From DATJOQ01 sp050010455 (GTDB lineage: Bacteria > Desulfobacterota > Binatia > Binatales > Binataceae), in assembly GCA_050010455.1 (NCBI GenBank), contig JBEKLA010000006.1, positions 1 to 41,020 of the forward strand: DNA of 41,020 nt. Reading direction: 5' to 3'. Numbering within the stretch: position 1 is the first letter of the stretch; every line of letters begins with the position of its first letter. A program made the translations under genes and the position numbers. The notes below the pieces were generated by a model. That model was not told where the DNA came from. It saw only the letters and a list, made by a program, of their open reading frames with translations, and did no database searches. Shown piece by piece: positions 9,122 to 16,161 of this stretch.

Positions 9122-11107
9122 ATGAAAGCAAAGCGTCCTTTGACGATGCGGATCAGCCTCAATGCATTAGAGCATCTGGGGATGAACCTTTACAGCAACG
9201 TTCCGGCGGTGCTGTCGGAGATCGTCGCGAATTCATGGGACGCCGATGCGGAGAACGTCAACGTCACCATCGACAAGACCATAACCATCGACGACGATGG
9301 CATCGGTATGGACCGCGATGACGTCATCGATCATTTTCTAACAGTGGGGTTCAAGAGGCGTTCACGGATAGGCGACCTTACGCCGGTCAAAAAGCGAATG
9401 CCGATGGGACGGAAGGGAATCGGCAAGCTCTCTTCGTTCTCGATCGCTAGGGTGGTCGACGTTTACACCGTGAAGAGCGGTGAACGGACGGCTTTTCGCA
9501 TGGACCGTGACGCAATCAAAGCGAAAATTTCATCAAACGACACCGTTCCATATGAACCGCCCGAACTTTCGCCCTGGCCCACCTCGCTGAAAATCGGGAC
9601 ACGGATAGTTCTTTCCGGCCTATCAAGGAAGCTTTCCGAAATGACCGTCGCCGGTCTCAAACGTCGCGTCGCTCGACGCTTCGCCATCATTGGTCCGAAA
9701 TTCGACTTTCGTGTCCGCGTCGAGGGCGAAGAGATCAGCGCCGCCGACCGTGGCTATCAAAGTGCTTTGGAATACCTTTGGGTCTATGGCGACCAGGCTG
9801 AAACGATTCAGCTCTGCACCAATCTCGCTCGCAAGGCCGAACAAAGAACAGTGGCTCTGAAAGCCGCGGCGAAGAAAGCCGGCATCCATCTGTCTGGATG
9901 GATTGGAACGGTAAGCCAGCCGCGACAGCTCCAAGACGAGGAGGGAGACAACCTCAATCGCATCGCCATTTTCATGCGCGGCAAAATGGCCCAAGAGGAT
10001 ATTTTGGACGAGTACGGTCAGAAGGAAATTTATGCGGATTACGTCATCGGCGAACTACATTGCGAAGACTTAGATGATGATTCGCTCGATGATATCGCGA
10101 CGAGCAGCCGCCAATCGATCAAAGAAGACGATCCACGGTACCAGGCGGTGCGCGACCTCATACTTGGTGAATTACGGTATATTGCGAGCCGATGGAGCGA
10201 CTTGCGGCGGGAGGACGGAGCGAGGCAGGCCGCAAATGTCCCCGAAGTATCGACTTGGCTGGAGGCGTTGGAGGGCTCTACGAAAAAGAAAGCGGAGCGC
10301 TGGGTAGGACGCCTCAACGTCATTCGCTCCGAAACCGACACCGACAAGAAGGAGCTTCTCAAAGCATCGATCCTCGCTTTCGAGAGCTATCGTCGGAAGG
10401 AACAATTGGAAAAGCTCGAAGAAATCAGTGATGAGAGCCTAACGGAAATTCTTTCGATTTTTCGAGAAATCGACGACCTGGAACTGAGCTATTACGGCCA
10501 GATCGTGAAACTCAGAGTCGGCGTCATCAAGGCCCTTCAGGATAAGTTGAGCCGGAACGACAAGGAAGCGATCCTTCGTGACTATATTTTCGATCACCTT
10601 TGGCTTCTGGACACGTCTTGGGAACGCGCGCGCGGAAGCGAACACGTTGAAACGACGGTGAACAAATTTCTCAAGGACAACACGAAGGATCTGTCCAAGG
10701 GGGAAAAAAAGAACCGCATCGACATAGGCTATCGAACAGCTTCGGGGAAGCACGTCATCATCGAACTGAAACGTGCATCAGTCGCCGTCCCGTTGGATAC
10801 GCTCACCAAACAGATTCGAAAATATCGTGACGGCACGCGGAAGATTTTGGATAAGAGCGCATATAAGAGGTGGCCGCTGGAGATCGTATGTCTGCTAGGC
10901 AAACCGCCCCCGGAATATGAAACGGCGACCGGCCCTGCCGGTGTGCAAAAATCGTTGGCTGCGGTTGATGCCCGCATCGTGTTCTACGACGAGCTATTGA
11001 ACAATGCGCAGCAGGCATACGCGGACTATCTGGAGGCGCACGTCAAGATCGACAAACTCTGGAGTGTCTTTCAGGCGATCGACGATTTCGCTCCGCAGAC
11101 TGACTGA
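9122..11107 (+). CDS. GHKL (MORC/MutL-like) ATPase with C-terminal PD-(D/E)XK-like nuclease domain
   Basis: The N-terminus is a GHKL ATPase: N box SEIVANSWDADAENV (about 33-47), G1 box IDDDGIGMDRDD (about 58-69) and G2 box GRKGIGKLSSFS (about 97-108). A long helical middle region follows. Near residue 530 the pattern NRIDIGY...KHVIIELKRA fits the D...ExK core of PD-(D/E)XK nucleases, so the protein could combine an ATP-driven clamp with DNA cleavage. MORC-like ATPases coupled to Vsr and restriction genes are known from comparative genomics, and the next gene here is vsr. The ATG at 9122 is preferred over TTG at 9119. The gene lies 13 bp after drmC and 2 bp before vsr. The nuclease call comes from motif reading only. 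Confidence 0.75.
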   Translation: MKAKRPLTMRISLNALEHLGMNLYSNVPAVLSEIVANSWDADAENVNVTIDKTITIDDDGIGMDRDDVIDHFLTVGFKRRSRIGDLTPVKKRMPMGRKGIGKLSSFSIARVVDVYTVKSGERTAFRMDRDAIKAKISSNDTVPYEPPELSPWPTSLKIGTRIVLSGLSRKLSEMTVAGLKRRVARRFAIIGPKFDFRVRVEGEEISAADRGYQSALEYLWVYGDQAETIQLCTNLARKAEQRTVALKAAAKKAGIHLSGWIGTVSQPRQLQDEEGDNLNRIAIFMRGKMAQEDILDEYGQKEIYADYVIGELHCEDLDDDSLDDIATSSRQSIKEDDPRYQAVRDLILGELRYIASRWSDLRREDGARQAANVPEVSTWLEALEGSTKKKAERWVGRLNVIRSETDTDKKELLKASILAFESYRRKEQLEKLEEISDESLTEILSIFREIDDLELSYYGQIVKLRVGVIKALQDKLSRNDKEAILRDYIFDHLWLLDTSWERARGSEHVETTVNKFLKDNTKDLSKGEKKNRIDIGYRTASGKHVIIELKRASVAVPLDTLTKQIRKYRDGTRKILDKSAYKRWPLEIVCLLGKPPPEYETATGPAGVQKSLAAVDARIVFYDELLNNAQQAYADYLEAHVKIDKLWSVFQAIDDFAPQTD

Positions 11108-11109
11108 CG

Positions 11110-11598
11110 ATGGACACGGTCGACAAAGCCACGCGCTCACGCATCATGTCACGAGTCGGTCAGAAGGACACCGGCGCCGAGACCATCCTCCGCTCTACGC
11201 TTCACAAAGCAGGCTTTCGGTATCGTCTCCATGACAGGAGGCTTCCGGGTAGTCCCGACCTGGTTTTTCCGCGTTCTCGGGCCGTGATCTTCGTTCACGG
11301 GTGCTATTGGCATTTGCACGGATGCTACAAGTCGACCGTTCCCAAGTCTCACCGCACGTTCTGGACGAAAAAATTCAGCGCCAACCGGCAAAGGGACGAA
11401 CGGAATATCCAACTCCTTCTGGAACGTGGCTGGCGCGTCATGATCGTATGGGAATGCGCGTTGTTTGGAAAAACCGCCATACCGGCTCAGGAAGTGACCA
11501 GACGGGTACGCGCATGGCTGCATGGCTCGAAAGCGCGGGGACAAGTATCAGGAACGGTAACTCGTGGCGCGCGCAAGGGCGCGGTAGATGTCGCATGA
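11110..11598 (+). CDS. vsr: Very-short-patch-repair (Vsr) type DNA nicking endonuclease
   Basis: This 162-residue Vsr-family nuclease normally nicks 5' of T in T:G mismatches created by deamination of 5-methylcytosine. All hallmark motifs are present: TRSRIMSR at the N-terminus, PGSPDLVFP with the catalytic Asp, VHGCYWHLHGC with the catalytic and zinc ligands, PKSHRTFW, and GWRVMIVWECAL. The start lies 2 bp after the ATPase stop. The oddity is that the operon contains only an adenine methyltransferase, so the usual cytosine methyltransferase partner is absent. The nearest C5 methyltransferase (12585-13517) is on the other strand in the phage-like block. It may serve here as a nicking effector for the GHKL ATPase. 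Confidence 0.92.
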   Translation: MDTVDKATRSRIMSRVGQKDTGAETILRSTLHKAGFRYRLHDRRLPGSPDLVFPRSRAVIFVHGCYWHLHGCYKSTVPKSHRTFWTKKFSANRQRDERNIQLLLERGWRVMIVWECALFGKTAIPAQEVTRRVRAWLHGSKARGQVSGTVTRGARKGAVDVA

Positions 11599-11662
11599 TT
11601 CCACAACCCTTCCTCATCGAATAGACACAACGCCCACCGTGCGCTACCCCAAGGCCATTTCC

Positions 11663-11690
11663 GACGTACTCATAGGGACGTACTCATAGG
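11663..11690. repeat. Perfect 14-bp tandem duplication
   Basis: The unit GACGTACTCATAGG occurs twice head to tail (11663-11676 and 11677-11690). It lies exactly between the end of the vsr operon and the dehydrogenase fragment, so it may mark a recombination junction. Confidence 0.9.
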
Positions 11691-12253
11691 AAGGTCAAGC
11701 GCCCAGATTCGCCTTGCTCGGCCATATCGAGCAAGACGCTCGGCCAGAAATGGGTCCGGCGGAAATTTTGGTGCGCACCCGCGCCTGTGGCATCTGCACC
11801 GGGAACATTATGCCATGGTACCCCCGGCGGAAGGCGCGCTGGTGCTGGGGCCACAAACCGGTAGGGATCTTTGAGGAGGTCAGCCGCGACACCAGCGGCT
11901 TGCGGCCCGGCGAGCGCGTGTTCGTGCACCATCACGCTCCGTGGTTCCAGTGTCACGCCTGCCGGCGCAGGGAATACGTCCAGTGTCAAACCTGGCGCGA
12001 AAGCAGAATAGTGCCGGGCGGGATGGCGGAATATTTCCGCGTCGGCGCTATCAACATGCGCGACACGCTGAAGCTGCCCGAGAGCGTGGCGGACCTCGAC
12101 GGAGTGCTGGTTGAACCTGCGGCTTGCGTGGTCAAGTCGATTCGCAAGTCGGGGCTCAAGGCAGGCGAATCGATCCTGGTCATCGGGCTCGGGATAATGG
12201 GAATGATGCACGTGCTCGATCGGCCAGAGTTCGACGTGCAGCGATGCGGTTGA
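11690..12253 (+). pseudogene. Truncated zinc-dependent medium-chain dehydrogenase (alcohol/threonine type)
   Basis: The readable part corresponds to the catalytic half of a zinc medium-chain dehydrogenase. It contains ILVRTRACGIC with the catalytic-zinc Cys, the structural-zinc cysteines in QCHACRRREYVQC, and the start of the Rossmann fold, VIGLGIMGMM. It then breaks off after about 180 residues, where about 340 are usual. The strongly conserved LVLGHEPVG segment reads RWCWGHKPVG, while LVLG is found in the +1 frame, so two compensating indels have altered it. There is no clear start codon; the frame opens just after an in-frame TAG inside the tandem repeat. This looks like a decayed fragment at an island junction. 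Confidence 0.75.
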
Positions 12254-12349
12254 ATCCAAAAGGCCCCCCTTTTTGATCGGCCAAAACCCAAAACTCGAAT
12301 TTCGCGGTCGCGCGTGCGTGGCCAGCGCGTGGTCAACGCCGCGGCATTC

Positions 12350-12562
12350 CTAGAGATTTTGCCCCCTCCCCCCCCTCGAATCCAGTGCAATCCCGGTATC
12401 AAAAGGTGCTGATTTTGGATCGGTTTGGGCGTTCTCATCGTCTTCGAACGCTTTTAAATACGCAGCGACCAACGCAAAGTGCTCCTTCGTCAGGGGTGCG
12501 CTCGCCCGAAATTCAACGGTCGCCCCCTTAACAGTGAACCGAAAATAGGGAATGTCCTTCAT
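12350..12562 (-). CDS. Small hypothetical protein
   Basis: This 70-residue frame starts at ATG 12562 with the sequence MKDIPYFRFTVKGATVEFRA. Its strand-helix pattern and biased composition look like real protein, but no family was recognised. It lies last in the minus-strand phage-like block, 22 bp beyond the methyltransferase stop. No strong ribosome-binding site is visible. A proline- and glycine-rich tail may be poorly conserved. Confidence 0.45.
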   Translation of the reverse strand: MKDIPYFRFTVKGATVEFRASAPLTKEHFALVAAYLKAFEDDENAQTDPKSAPFDTGIALDSRGGRGQNL

Positions 12563-12584
12563 CGGCAATGATTCCGTTTAGCTG

Positions 12585-13517
12585 CTAGACGCGACCTATA
12601 AAAAGGGTTTCTAGGAATCGCGCGGCGTTGACCGCTTCTTCCGTTTTTCGACCGAGTTTTGGATCGCTTCGGTCGTACCGCGCTCGAGCGACGGATGCGT
12701 CGCGGGCGGATCCGCGCGACGGATGCGTCGCAGCGGACGTCCAGCGCGACGGTTCGCAGTCGAGGTAAGCGTGGATAAACTCCGCCGCAACCTGCGGGAC
12801 GATGGCGTTGCCATAGGCGCCCAAGCGTCCCACTCGGTGGGGAAACCCATAAGCCACCGGCTGAACTCCGGCGCCAACCCGCCGAAGTGTCCCGTCATCA
12901 CCTTTATGGCTCTCGAAAGGCTCCCATGCGTTTCTATGACCATCTGGCTCAGCGGAATTCCTGTGTCCCAGTGGCGAGGCTTTTGGGTTCCTCTCCTGCC
13001 ATCTCTGTGGGTCGGAGTCGCCCACCCAGTAAAGCCTTGCTCTCCTGTGCGGCGCGCCGACGCTCGCAGCGCACAGATCGGCAGCCCCGCAGGCATATCC
13101 CAGACTCTCCAGGTCAGCGCGTACTCCAGCGAGCCATTCACGTCCATCATTGTTCGCAACCTGCTCTCCAAACACCACTGGAGGCTTGCGCTCGGCGATA
13201 AGCGAGTAAAAAGCGGGCCAGAGGTGGCGTTCGTCGGCATCGCCTTTCCGGCGTCCCGCGATCGAAAGCGGCTGACACGGACAGGAGCCGGTCCAGACCT
13301 CTCGCTCGTCGGGCCAACCTGCGAGCCGGAGCGCGTAGGACCAGCCAGCGATGCCTGCGAAGAAGTGGCATTGCGTATATGCAGTAAGATCGCTTGGTTG
13401 CACTTCGAGGATGCTGCGATCGTCGACGTCGCCTGGCGCGATGAGCTCTGCCGCGATGAGGTTTCGGAGCCACTGGGCAACATACCGGTCATGCTCGTTA
13501 TAGTAGACACGCGTCAT
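12585..13517 (-). CDS. Phage-type DNA (cytosine-5) methyltransferase
   Basis: This is a C5-cytosine methyltransferase of the compact phage type, about 310 residues from the chosen start. Motifs in order are I, FFAGIAGWSYALRLAGW (SAM binding); IV, GSCPCQPLS with the nucleophilic Cys; VI, FGEQVANND (Glu-Gln-Val variant); VIII, GAPHRRARLYWVGD; and X, GNAIVPQVAAEF near the C-terminus. All key residues are present, so activity is plausible. ATG 13517 (MTRVYYNEHD) is preferred because close phage homologues start this way; an upstream ATG at 13541 is possible. The start overlaps the preceding gene by 20 bp. Its likely role is protecting element DNA from host restriction. The target sequence cannot be read from the gene. 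Confidence 0.88.
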   Translation of the reverse strand: MTRVYYNEHDRYVAQWLRNLIAAELIAPGDVDDRSILEVQPSDLTAYTQCHFFAGIAGWSYALRLAGWPDEREVWTGSCPCQPLSIAGRRKGDADERHLWPAFYSLIAERKPPVVFGEQVANNDGREWLAGVRADLESLGYACGAADLCAASVGAPHRRARLYWVGDSDPQRWQERNPKASPLGHRNSAEPDGHRNAWEPFESHKGDDGTLRRVGAGVQPVAYGFPHRVGRLGAYGNAIVPQVAAEFIHAYLDCEPSRWTSAATHPSRGSARDASVARARYDRSDPKLGRKTEEAVNAARFLETLFIGRV

Positions 13518-13854
13518 TCCGGTGCGTTTTTTTCGGCTCATATACATCATCACTGCCCGGCATTGGCTGGATCTCCCAATCGCCGAAATATCCCTCTTTC
13601 GTCCTAACCAAATCATGTTCCCTTGAGACCTCAAGCACGCGATCGTCGAACGTGGCCCAGCCGGTTTGCTCGCGCGCCAGCTCGCAAGCCTTGTGCGTCC
13701 GGAATCCGATCGTAAACGTGGAAAAGTAGGTCATGTGAATGTACTCCACGTCATTGATCGGCGTGCCGTTGAATCCCCAATCCTGCAACTCCTCTTCCGG
13801 GAACTTGCGCCCGTGGATCAGCAGTATTTGCATCAGCGTCGTGACTTTTCTCAC
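13498..13854 (-). CDS. Hypothetical protein of phage-like operon
   Basis: This 118-residue protein has no recognised family. It begins at GTG 13854, which overlaps the preceding stop as GTGA, and a GGAGG site lies 7 nt upstream, so the start is well supported. The sequence is mixed alpha/beta with aromatic-rich stretches (IHMTYFSTFTIGF) and an acidic, loop-like tail. It sits between a RAMA-like gene and the methyltransferase and is translationally coupled to both, so it belongs to the same operon. Function is unknown. Confidence 0.65.
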   Translation of the reverse strand: MRKVTTLMQILLIHGRKFPEEELQDWGFNGTPINDVEYIHMTYFSTFTIGFRTHKACELAREQTGWATFDDRVLEVSREHDLVRTKEGYFGDWEIQPMPGSDDVYEPKKTHRNDACLL

Positions 13855-14435
13855 GACTGACCCTCCGCCGGCTTATCCATGTGCCAGAACACGTAACCGT
13901 TCACCGGGCCCTTGGTGATGGAGTGAGCCGCGCCGCTCGGCGTCTTGAAGTCCAAGCCGCCGGTCCGATAGAGCAGCGCGTTATCGGCGCCAGTAACGAC
14001 CATCGTGTAAGCGCGGCCCTTCCACTTGGCGTGGTAGGTAGTGCCGAGTGCCGGCGCCTCGCGCTGCTTCTTGACGGGCGCGCGCTTCTCGGCGCGCGGC
14101 GCTGCCTCGCGCGTCGCTTGCTTCGCGGGCTTAACGGGCTTATCAGGCCCCCAGTTTTCCGGGCGTGCAAGTCCAATCCTTGGCGCGGGAGGCGTCGGCG
14201 CCGGCTTTTTCGTTTGTGCCTTCTTAGCCATAACGGTCACCTCACTGGTTGCGTTGCGTTGTTCGGCCATGCGCCGCTCCAGCAGCCGGCGCTCCTCTCG
14301 TTCCTGCTCCATCTGCGCTTTGAGCTCGCGGTCGCCGAGCCATTCGTCGATCGGCTGGCCGCCAGGATCGCTTTTCAGAAATCGGTTGATTGTCCGCCTG
14401 AGCTCGAACTCCGGCAGCGTGCGCGCGACCACCAT
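13851..14435 (-). CDS. RAMA-domain-like protein with basic linker
   Basis: This 194-residue protein has three parts: a short helical N-terminus with a charged stretch (EQEREERRLLERR), a long Lys/Pro/Ala-rich linker (about 70-125), and a C-terminal domain. The C-terminal pattern GTTYHAKWKGR...KTPSGAAHSITKG...NGYVFW resembles RAMA or DUF2924 domains, which are associated with DNA modification enzymes. The start is ATG 14435, preceded by GGAGG at 8 nt spacing; an upstream GTG at 14471 is less likely. Its stop overlaps the next start as GTGA. A role in recognising or handling modified DNA beside the nearby methyltransferase is inference. Confidence 0.55.
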   Translation of the reverse strand: MVVARTLPEFELRRTINRFLKSDPGGQPIDEWLGDRELKAQMEQEREERRLLERRMAEQRNATSEVTVMAKKAQTKKPAPTPPAPRIGLARPENWGPDKPVKPAKQATREAAPRAEKRAPVKKQREAPALGTTYHAKWKGRAYTMVVTGADNALLYRTGGLDFKTPSGAAHSITKGPVNGYVFWHMDKPAEGQS

Positions 14436-14514
14436 CACCTCTCTGCCTCCGAATGGTTGCACCACGAGCACCAGCCGAGCCGAGCGAGCGTGCAGAAGTG
14501 CTTAACCGCCGCGC

Positions 14515-14751
14515 TCACAGCGAATGTTCCTCCGCGAAGACAGGTGGTCGCGCGCGGAAGATCAGCAGCCGATCCACGCGCAGCCGCCAAGCGGCGGCCC
14601 AATCGCGAGAAGTCGCGCCGCGGGCGATGCACAGTTGCCGCCAGGCTTTGAATTCGGCCGCCGGATCGCAGCCGCGCATCCGCGCATAAAGTTCCAGCGA
14701 TGGGGTCAGCGCAAAATCCGCCGGCCAGGGTCGTGCGGTGGGCGGGCGCAT
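14515..14751 (-). CDS. Hypothetical protein of phage-like operon
   Basis: This 78-residue protein starts at ATG 14751, overlapping the preceding stop as TAATG. It is alanine- and arginine-rich with two predicted helices (SLELYARMRGCDPAAEFKAW, then RDWAAAWRLRVDRLLIF). No family was recognised. The tight overlap with its neighbour supports expression. It precedes the RAMA-like gene by 79 bp. Confidence 0.55.
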   Translation of the reverse strand: MRPPTARPWPADFALTPSLELYARMRGCDPAAEFKAWRQLCIARGATSRDWAAAWRLRVDRLLIFRARPPVFAEEHSL

Positions 14752-14999
14752 TATTTGAGCTCCGCGAGCGCTTTCGCGCCGTCTGCCGTGACGACGATCA
14801 GAACGCGGCCACTCGGCTCGACGTTGTCATAGGCCCAACCGGCCCAGACGATGCGTGCTACCGCGTGGTAGCCGGCAGCGCCTGGATCGCGCCGGAAGAA
14901 AAACGAACCGCACTGCCTCAGGAGCACGAGGTATTGCCGCAGCTCCTCCTCCACCGCAGGCGGCAGCGCGGGTCTCAGAACGGCAGTGGTATTGAGCAT
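14751..14999 (-). CDS. Hypothetical protein of phage-like operon
   Basis: This 82-residue protein starts at ATG 14999 (MLNTTAVLRP), with GGGGAG 8 nt upstream; that site lies inside the overlapping small membrane protein gene. The C-terminus (GRVLIVVTADGAKALAELK) is strand-helix. No cysteine motif or known domain was recognised. An N-terminal extension in the same frame is unlikely because it overlaps a better-supported small gene in another frame. Confidence 0.55.
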   Translation of the reverse strand: MLNTTAVLRPALPPAVEEELRQYLVLLRQCGSFFFRRDPGAAGYHAVARIVWAGWAYDNVEPSGRVLIVVTADGAKALAELK

Positions 15000-15103
15000 C
15001 GGATTAGCTCCCCGAAGTTCGCGAATATCCAGTGAAAAACGCAGATGGTCACGCAGGCCATCCAGAAGCCGTTCCACACGATCCAGCGCAGATCACTCAG
15101 CAT
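14975..15103 (-). CDS. 42-residue single-span membrane protein
   Basis: This short gene reads MLSDLRWIVW and continues through a hydrophobic stretch (WMACVTICVFHWIFANF) that can span the membrane once. The evidence for translation is strong: GGAGG lies 7 nt upstream of ATG 15103, and the start overlaps the preceding stop by 7 bp. Its 3' end overlaps the next gene by 25 bp. Small single-span proteins with an N-terminal Met-Leu-Ser-Asp and Trp-rich membrane segment are common in phage operons (holin-like or unknown). No specific function can be assigned. Confidence 0.6.
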   Translation of the reverse strand: MLSDLRWIVWNGFWMACVTICVFHWIFANFGELIRCSIPLPF

Positions 15104-15399
15104 GGCGCGTCCTCCTTCTCGTGCTCTTCGCGGTGGCAGTCCCGGACCTTAGCGGCGATGAGCCGGCGGACGTCGTCGGTGAGCACGCCCGTCATGTCCA
15201 CATGGGCGGCCACGGTGATCGTCCTGTTGCAGCGCAGGCAGAAAAAACCGATTCGCTCGACGAAGCCATCGAAAATGCCGGCCTCGCGCTCCTGCTCTTC
15301 CATCAGCGCGGCGACCTGCGGATCGCGGCGGTCCGCGTTCTGAATTTCCTGTCGCCAGCGAGCCTTAGCCGCTGCCGCAAGACGGCCGCGGCTTCTCAT
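15097..15399 (-). CDS. Hypothetical protein with CxxC motif
   Basis: This 100-residue protein has a basic, helical N-terminus (MRSRGRLAAAAKARWRQEIQ) and a central FFCLRCNRTI that could bind a metal with the terminal Cys. ATG 15399 overlaps the upstream stop as ATGA and is preceded by GGAGGT at a 6-7 nt spacing. The family is unknown. It is coupled on both sides within the minus-strand operon. Confidence 0.6.
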   Translation of the reverse strand: MRSRGRLAAAAKARWRQEIQNADRRDPQVAALMEEQEREAGIFDGFVERIGFFCLRCNRTITVAAHVDMTGVLTDDVRRLIAAKVRDCHREEHEKEDAPC

Positions 15400-15641
15400 G
15401 GCTGCACCTCCGCGGTGGCCGGGCCGCTGAGCTTGCCGCGCGTCGGGCGGCCGCTCCAGGTTTTGCCGAGCCAGTTGAGCTGCTCGATGTTGAAGCGCCA
15501 GTCGCTGCCGAGTTTGAACGCGCCTGGGATCTGGCCCTTGCGGATCGCGCGCCTCAGCGTCGATGCGTCGACCTGGAGCAGCTCGCAGGCGCCGGCCATC
15601 GTCAGCACGGCAGGTTCGATCGTTCGAGACTGTCGTCTCAT
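15396..15641 (-). CDS. Excisionase-like helix-turn-helix protein
   Basis: This 81-residue DNA-binding protein is of the HTH_17/MerR-like excisionase type. The core VLTMAGACELLQVDASTLRR is the helix-turn-helix, and GAFKLGSDWRFNIEQL is the following wing. The start is ATG 15641, preceded by a near-perfect AAGGAGGAGAT site and overlapping the upstream stop as ATGA. A longer frame upstream is rejected on this ground. It is distantly similar in layout to the HTH paralogues at 16158-17504 (HTH, wing with W-R, then a polar tail), but less alike than they are to one another. It probably acts as an excision or regulatory factor. Confidence 0.75.
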   Translation of the reverse strand: MRRQSRTIEPAVLTMAGACELLQVDASTLRRAIRKGQIPGAFKLGSDWRFNIEQLNWLGKTWSGRPTRGKLSGPATAEVQP

Positions 15642-15868
15642 CGGGATCTCCTCCTTTTTGAAGCGCGCTTCGGCGCGCGGATTGGACGTCCGAATTTGCG
15701 GCGCTCTTGGCCCGACAAGCGGAGCCAGGAGCGCAGGCAGATCACCCGCCCGGGTTGCAGCGCGTCGCCGCAGTCCGGGCAGAGCGATCGCGGTGTGAGG
15801 TCGCTGATTTGATCGCGCTCGCGGGTGAGCGCGTCGAGGACGAGGACATTTCCTCCATAAGCGCTCAT
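15638..15868 (-). CDS. Small zinc-finger-like protein
   Basis: This 76-residue protein starts at ATG 15868 (MSAYGGNVLV), overlapping the upstream stop as ATGA, with GGAGGT only 3 nt before it. LCPDCGDALQPGRVIC supplies three cysteines in a partial zinc-ribbon pattern. The C-terminus is strongly basic (RAPKRASKRRRSR), suggesting nucleic-acid binding. The family is not recognised. The short spacing of its ribosome-binding site comes from the repeated junction described at 15867. Confidence 0.5.
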   Translation of the reverse strand: MSAYGGNVLVLDALTRERDQISDLTPRSLCPDCGDALQPGRVICLRSWLRLSGQERRKFGRPIRAPKRASKRRRSR

Positions 15869-16161
15869 TGGACCTCCGATTTGATGAGGCGCAGATCGTG
15901 GAAGCAGGCGCTGTGGCGAGCGCGATTCGGACACCGCACATCGCCGGGCGCATGCCCTTTGGGCGCCTCCTCATTGGGCTCGCAGTTGCATTCCGTCGCT
16001 CGCTCGTCGCATTCGTGAACGAGGTCGATTCCGCGCTGCGCGGCGAGAGCCGACGCATCGTCAAAACTCATCCCGCCGCACTGGCAGCAGACACCGCCCG
16101 CGGCTGGCTGCCAGCAACGACACCTGGCTCCGCAATTCGGACACCACCACTTGATGCTCAT
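15865..16161 (-). CDS. Cysteine-rich zinc-ribbon protein
   Basis: This 98-residue protein starts at ATG 16161, overlapping the upstream stop as ATGA, with GGAGGT 6 nt before it. It carries several cysteine pairs (WCPNCGARC, VCCQCGG, ECNCE, RCPNR), so two or more metal sites are likely. The last residues, DLRLIKSEVQ, are identical to the tail of the upstream HTH gene because both are encoded by a duplicated 32-bp segment. Function is unknown; small multi-ribbon proteins of this kind are common in phages. Confidence 0.55.
   Translation of the reverse strand: MSIKWWCPNCGARCRCWQPAAGGVCCQCGGMSFDDASALAAQRGIDLVHECDERATECNCEPNEEAPKGHAPGDVRCPNRARHSACFHDLRLIKSEVQ
15867..15898. repeat. 32-bp direct repeat, copy 1 (gene junction module)
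   Basis: This 32-bp segment is repeated perfectly at 16163-16194, 296 bp away. On the minus strand it encodes the last residues DLRLIKSEVQ of one gene and the GGAGGT ribosome-binding site of the next. Confidence 0.92.

Noticed and set aside
11599..12349. Left attachment site in the gap after vsr
   Set aside because: No copy of the tRNA-Phe 3' end was found there; the 14-bp repeat is unrelated to the tRNA.
12723..13607. Plus-strand frame opposite the cytosine methyltransferase
   Set aside because: The minus-strand frame has all methyltransferase motifs; the plus-strand product has none.
15642..16064. N-terminal extension of the HTH gene at 15396
   Set aside because: The ATG at 15641 has a near-perfect ribosome-binding site and a stop-start overlap; the upstream part overlaps other genes in a different frame.
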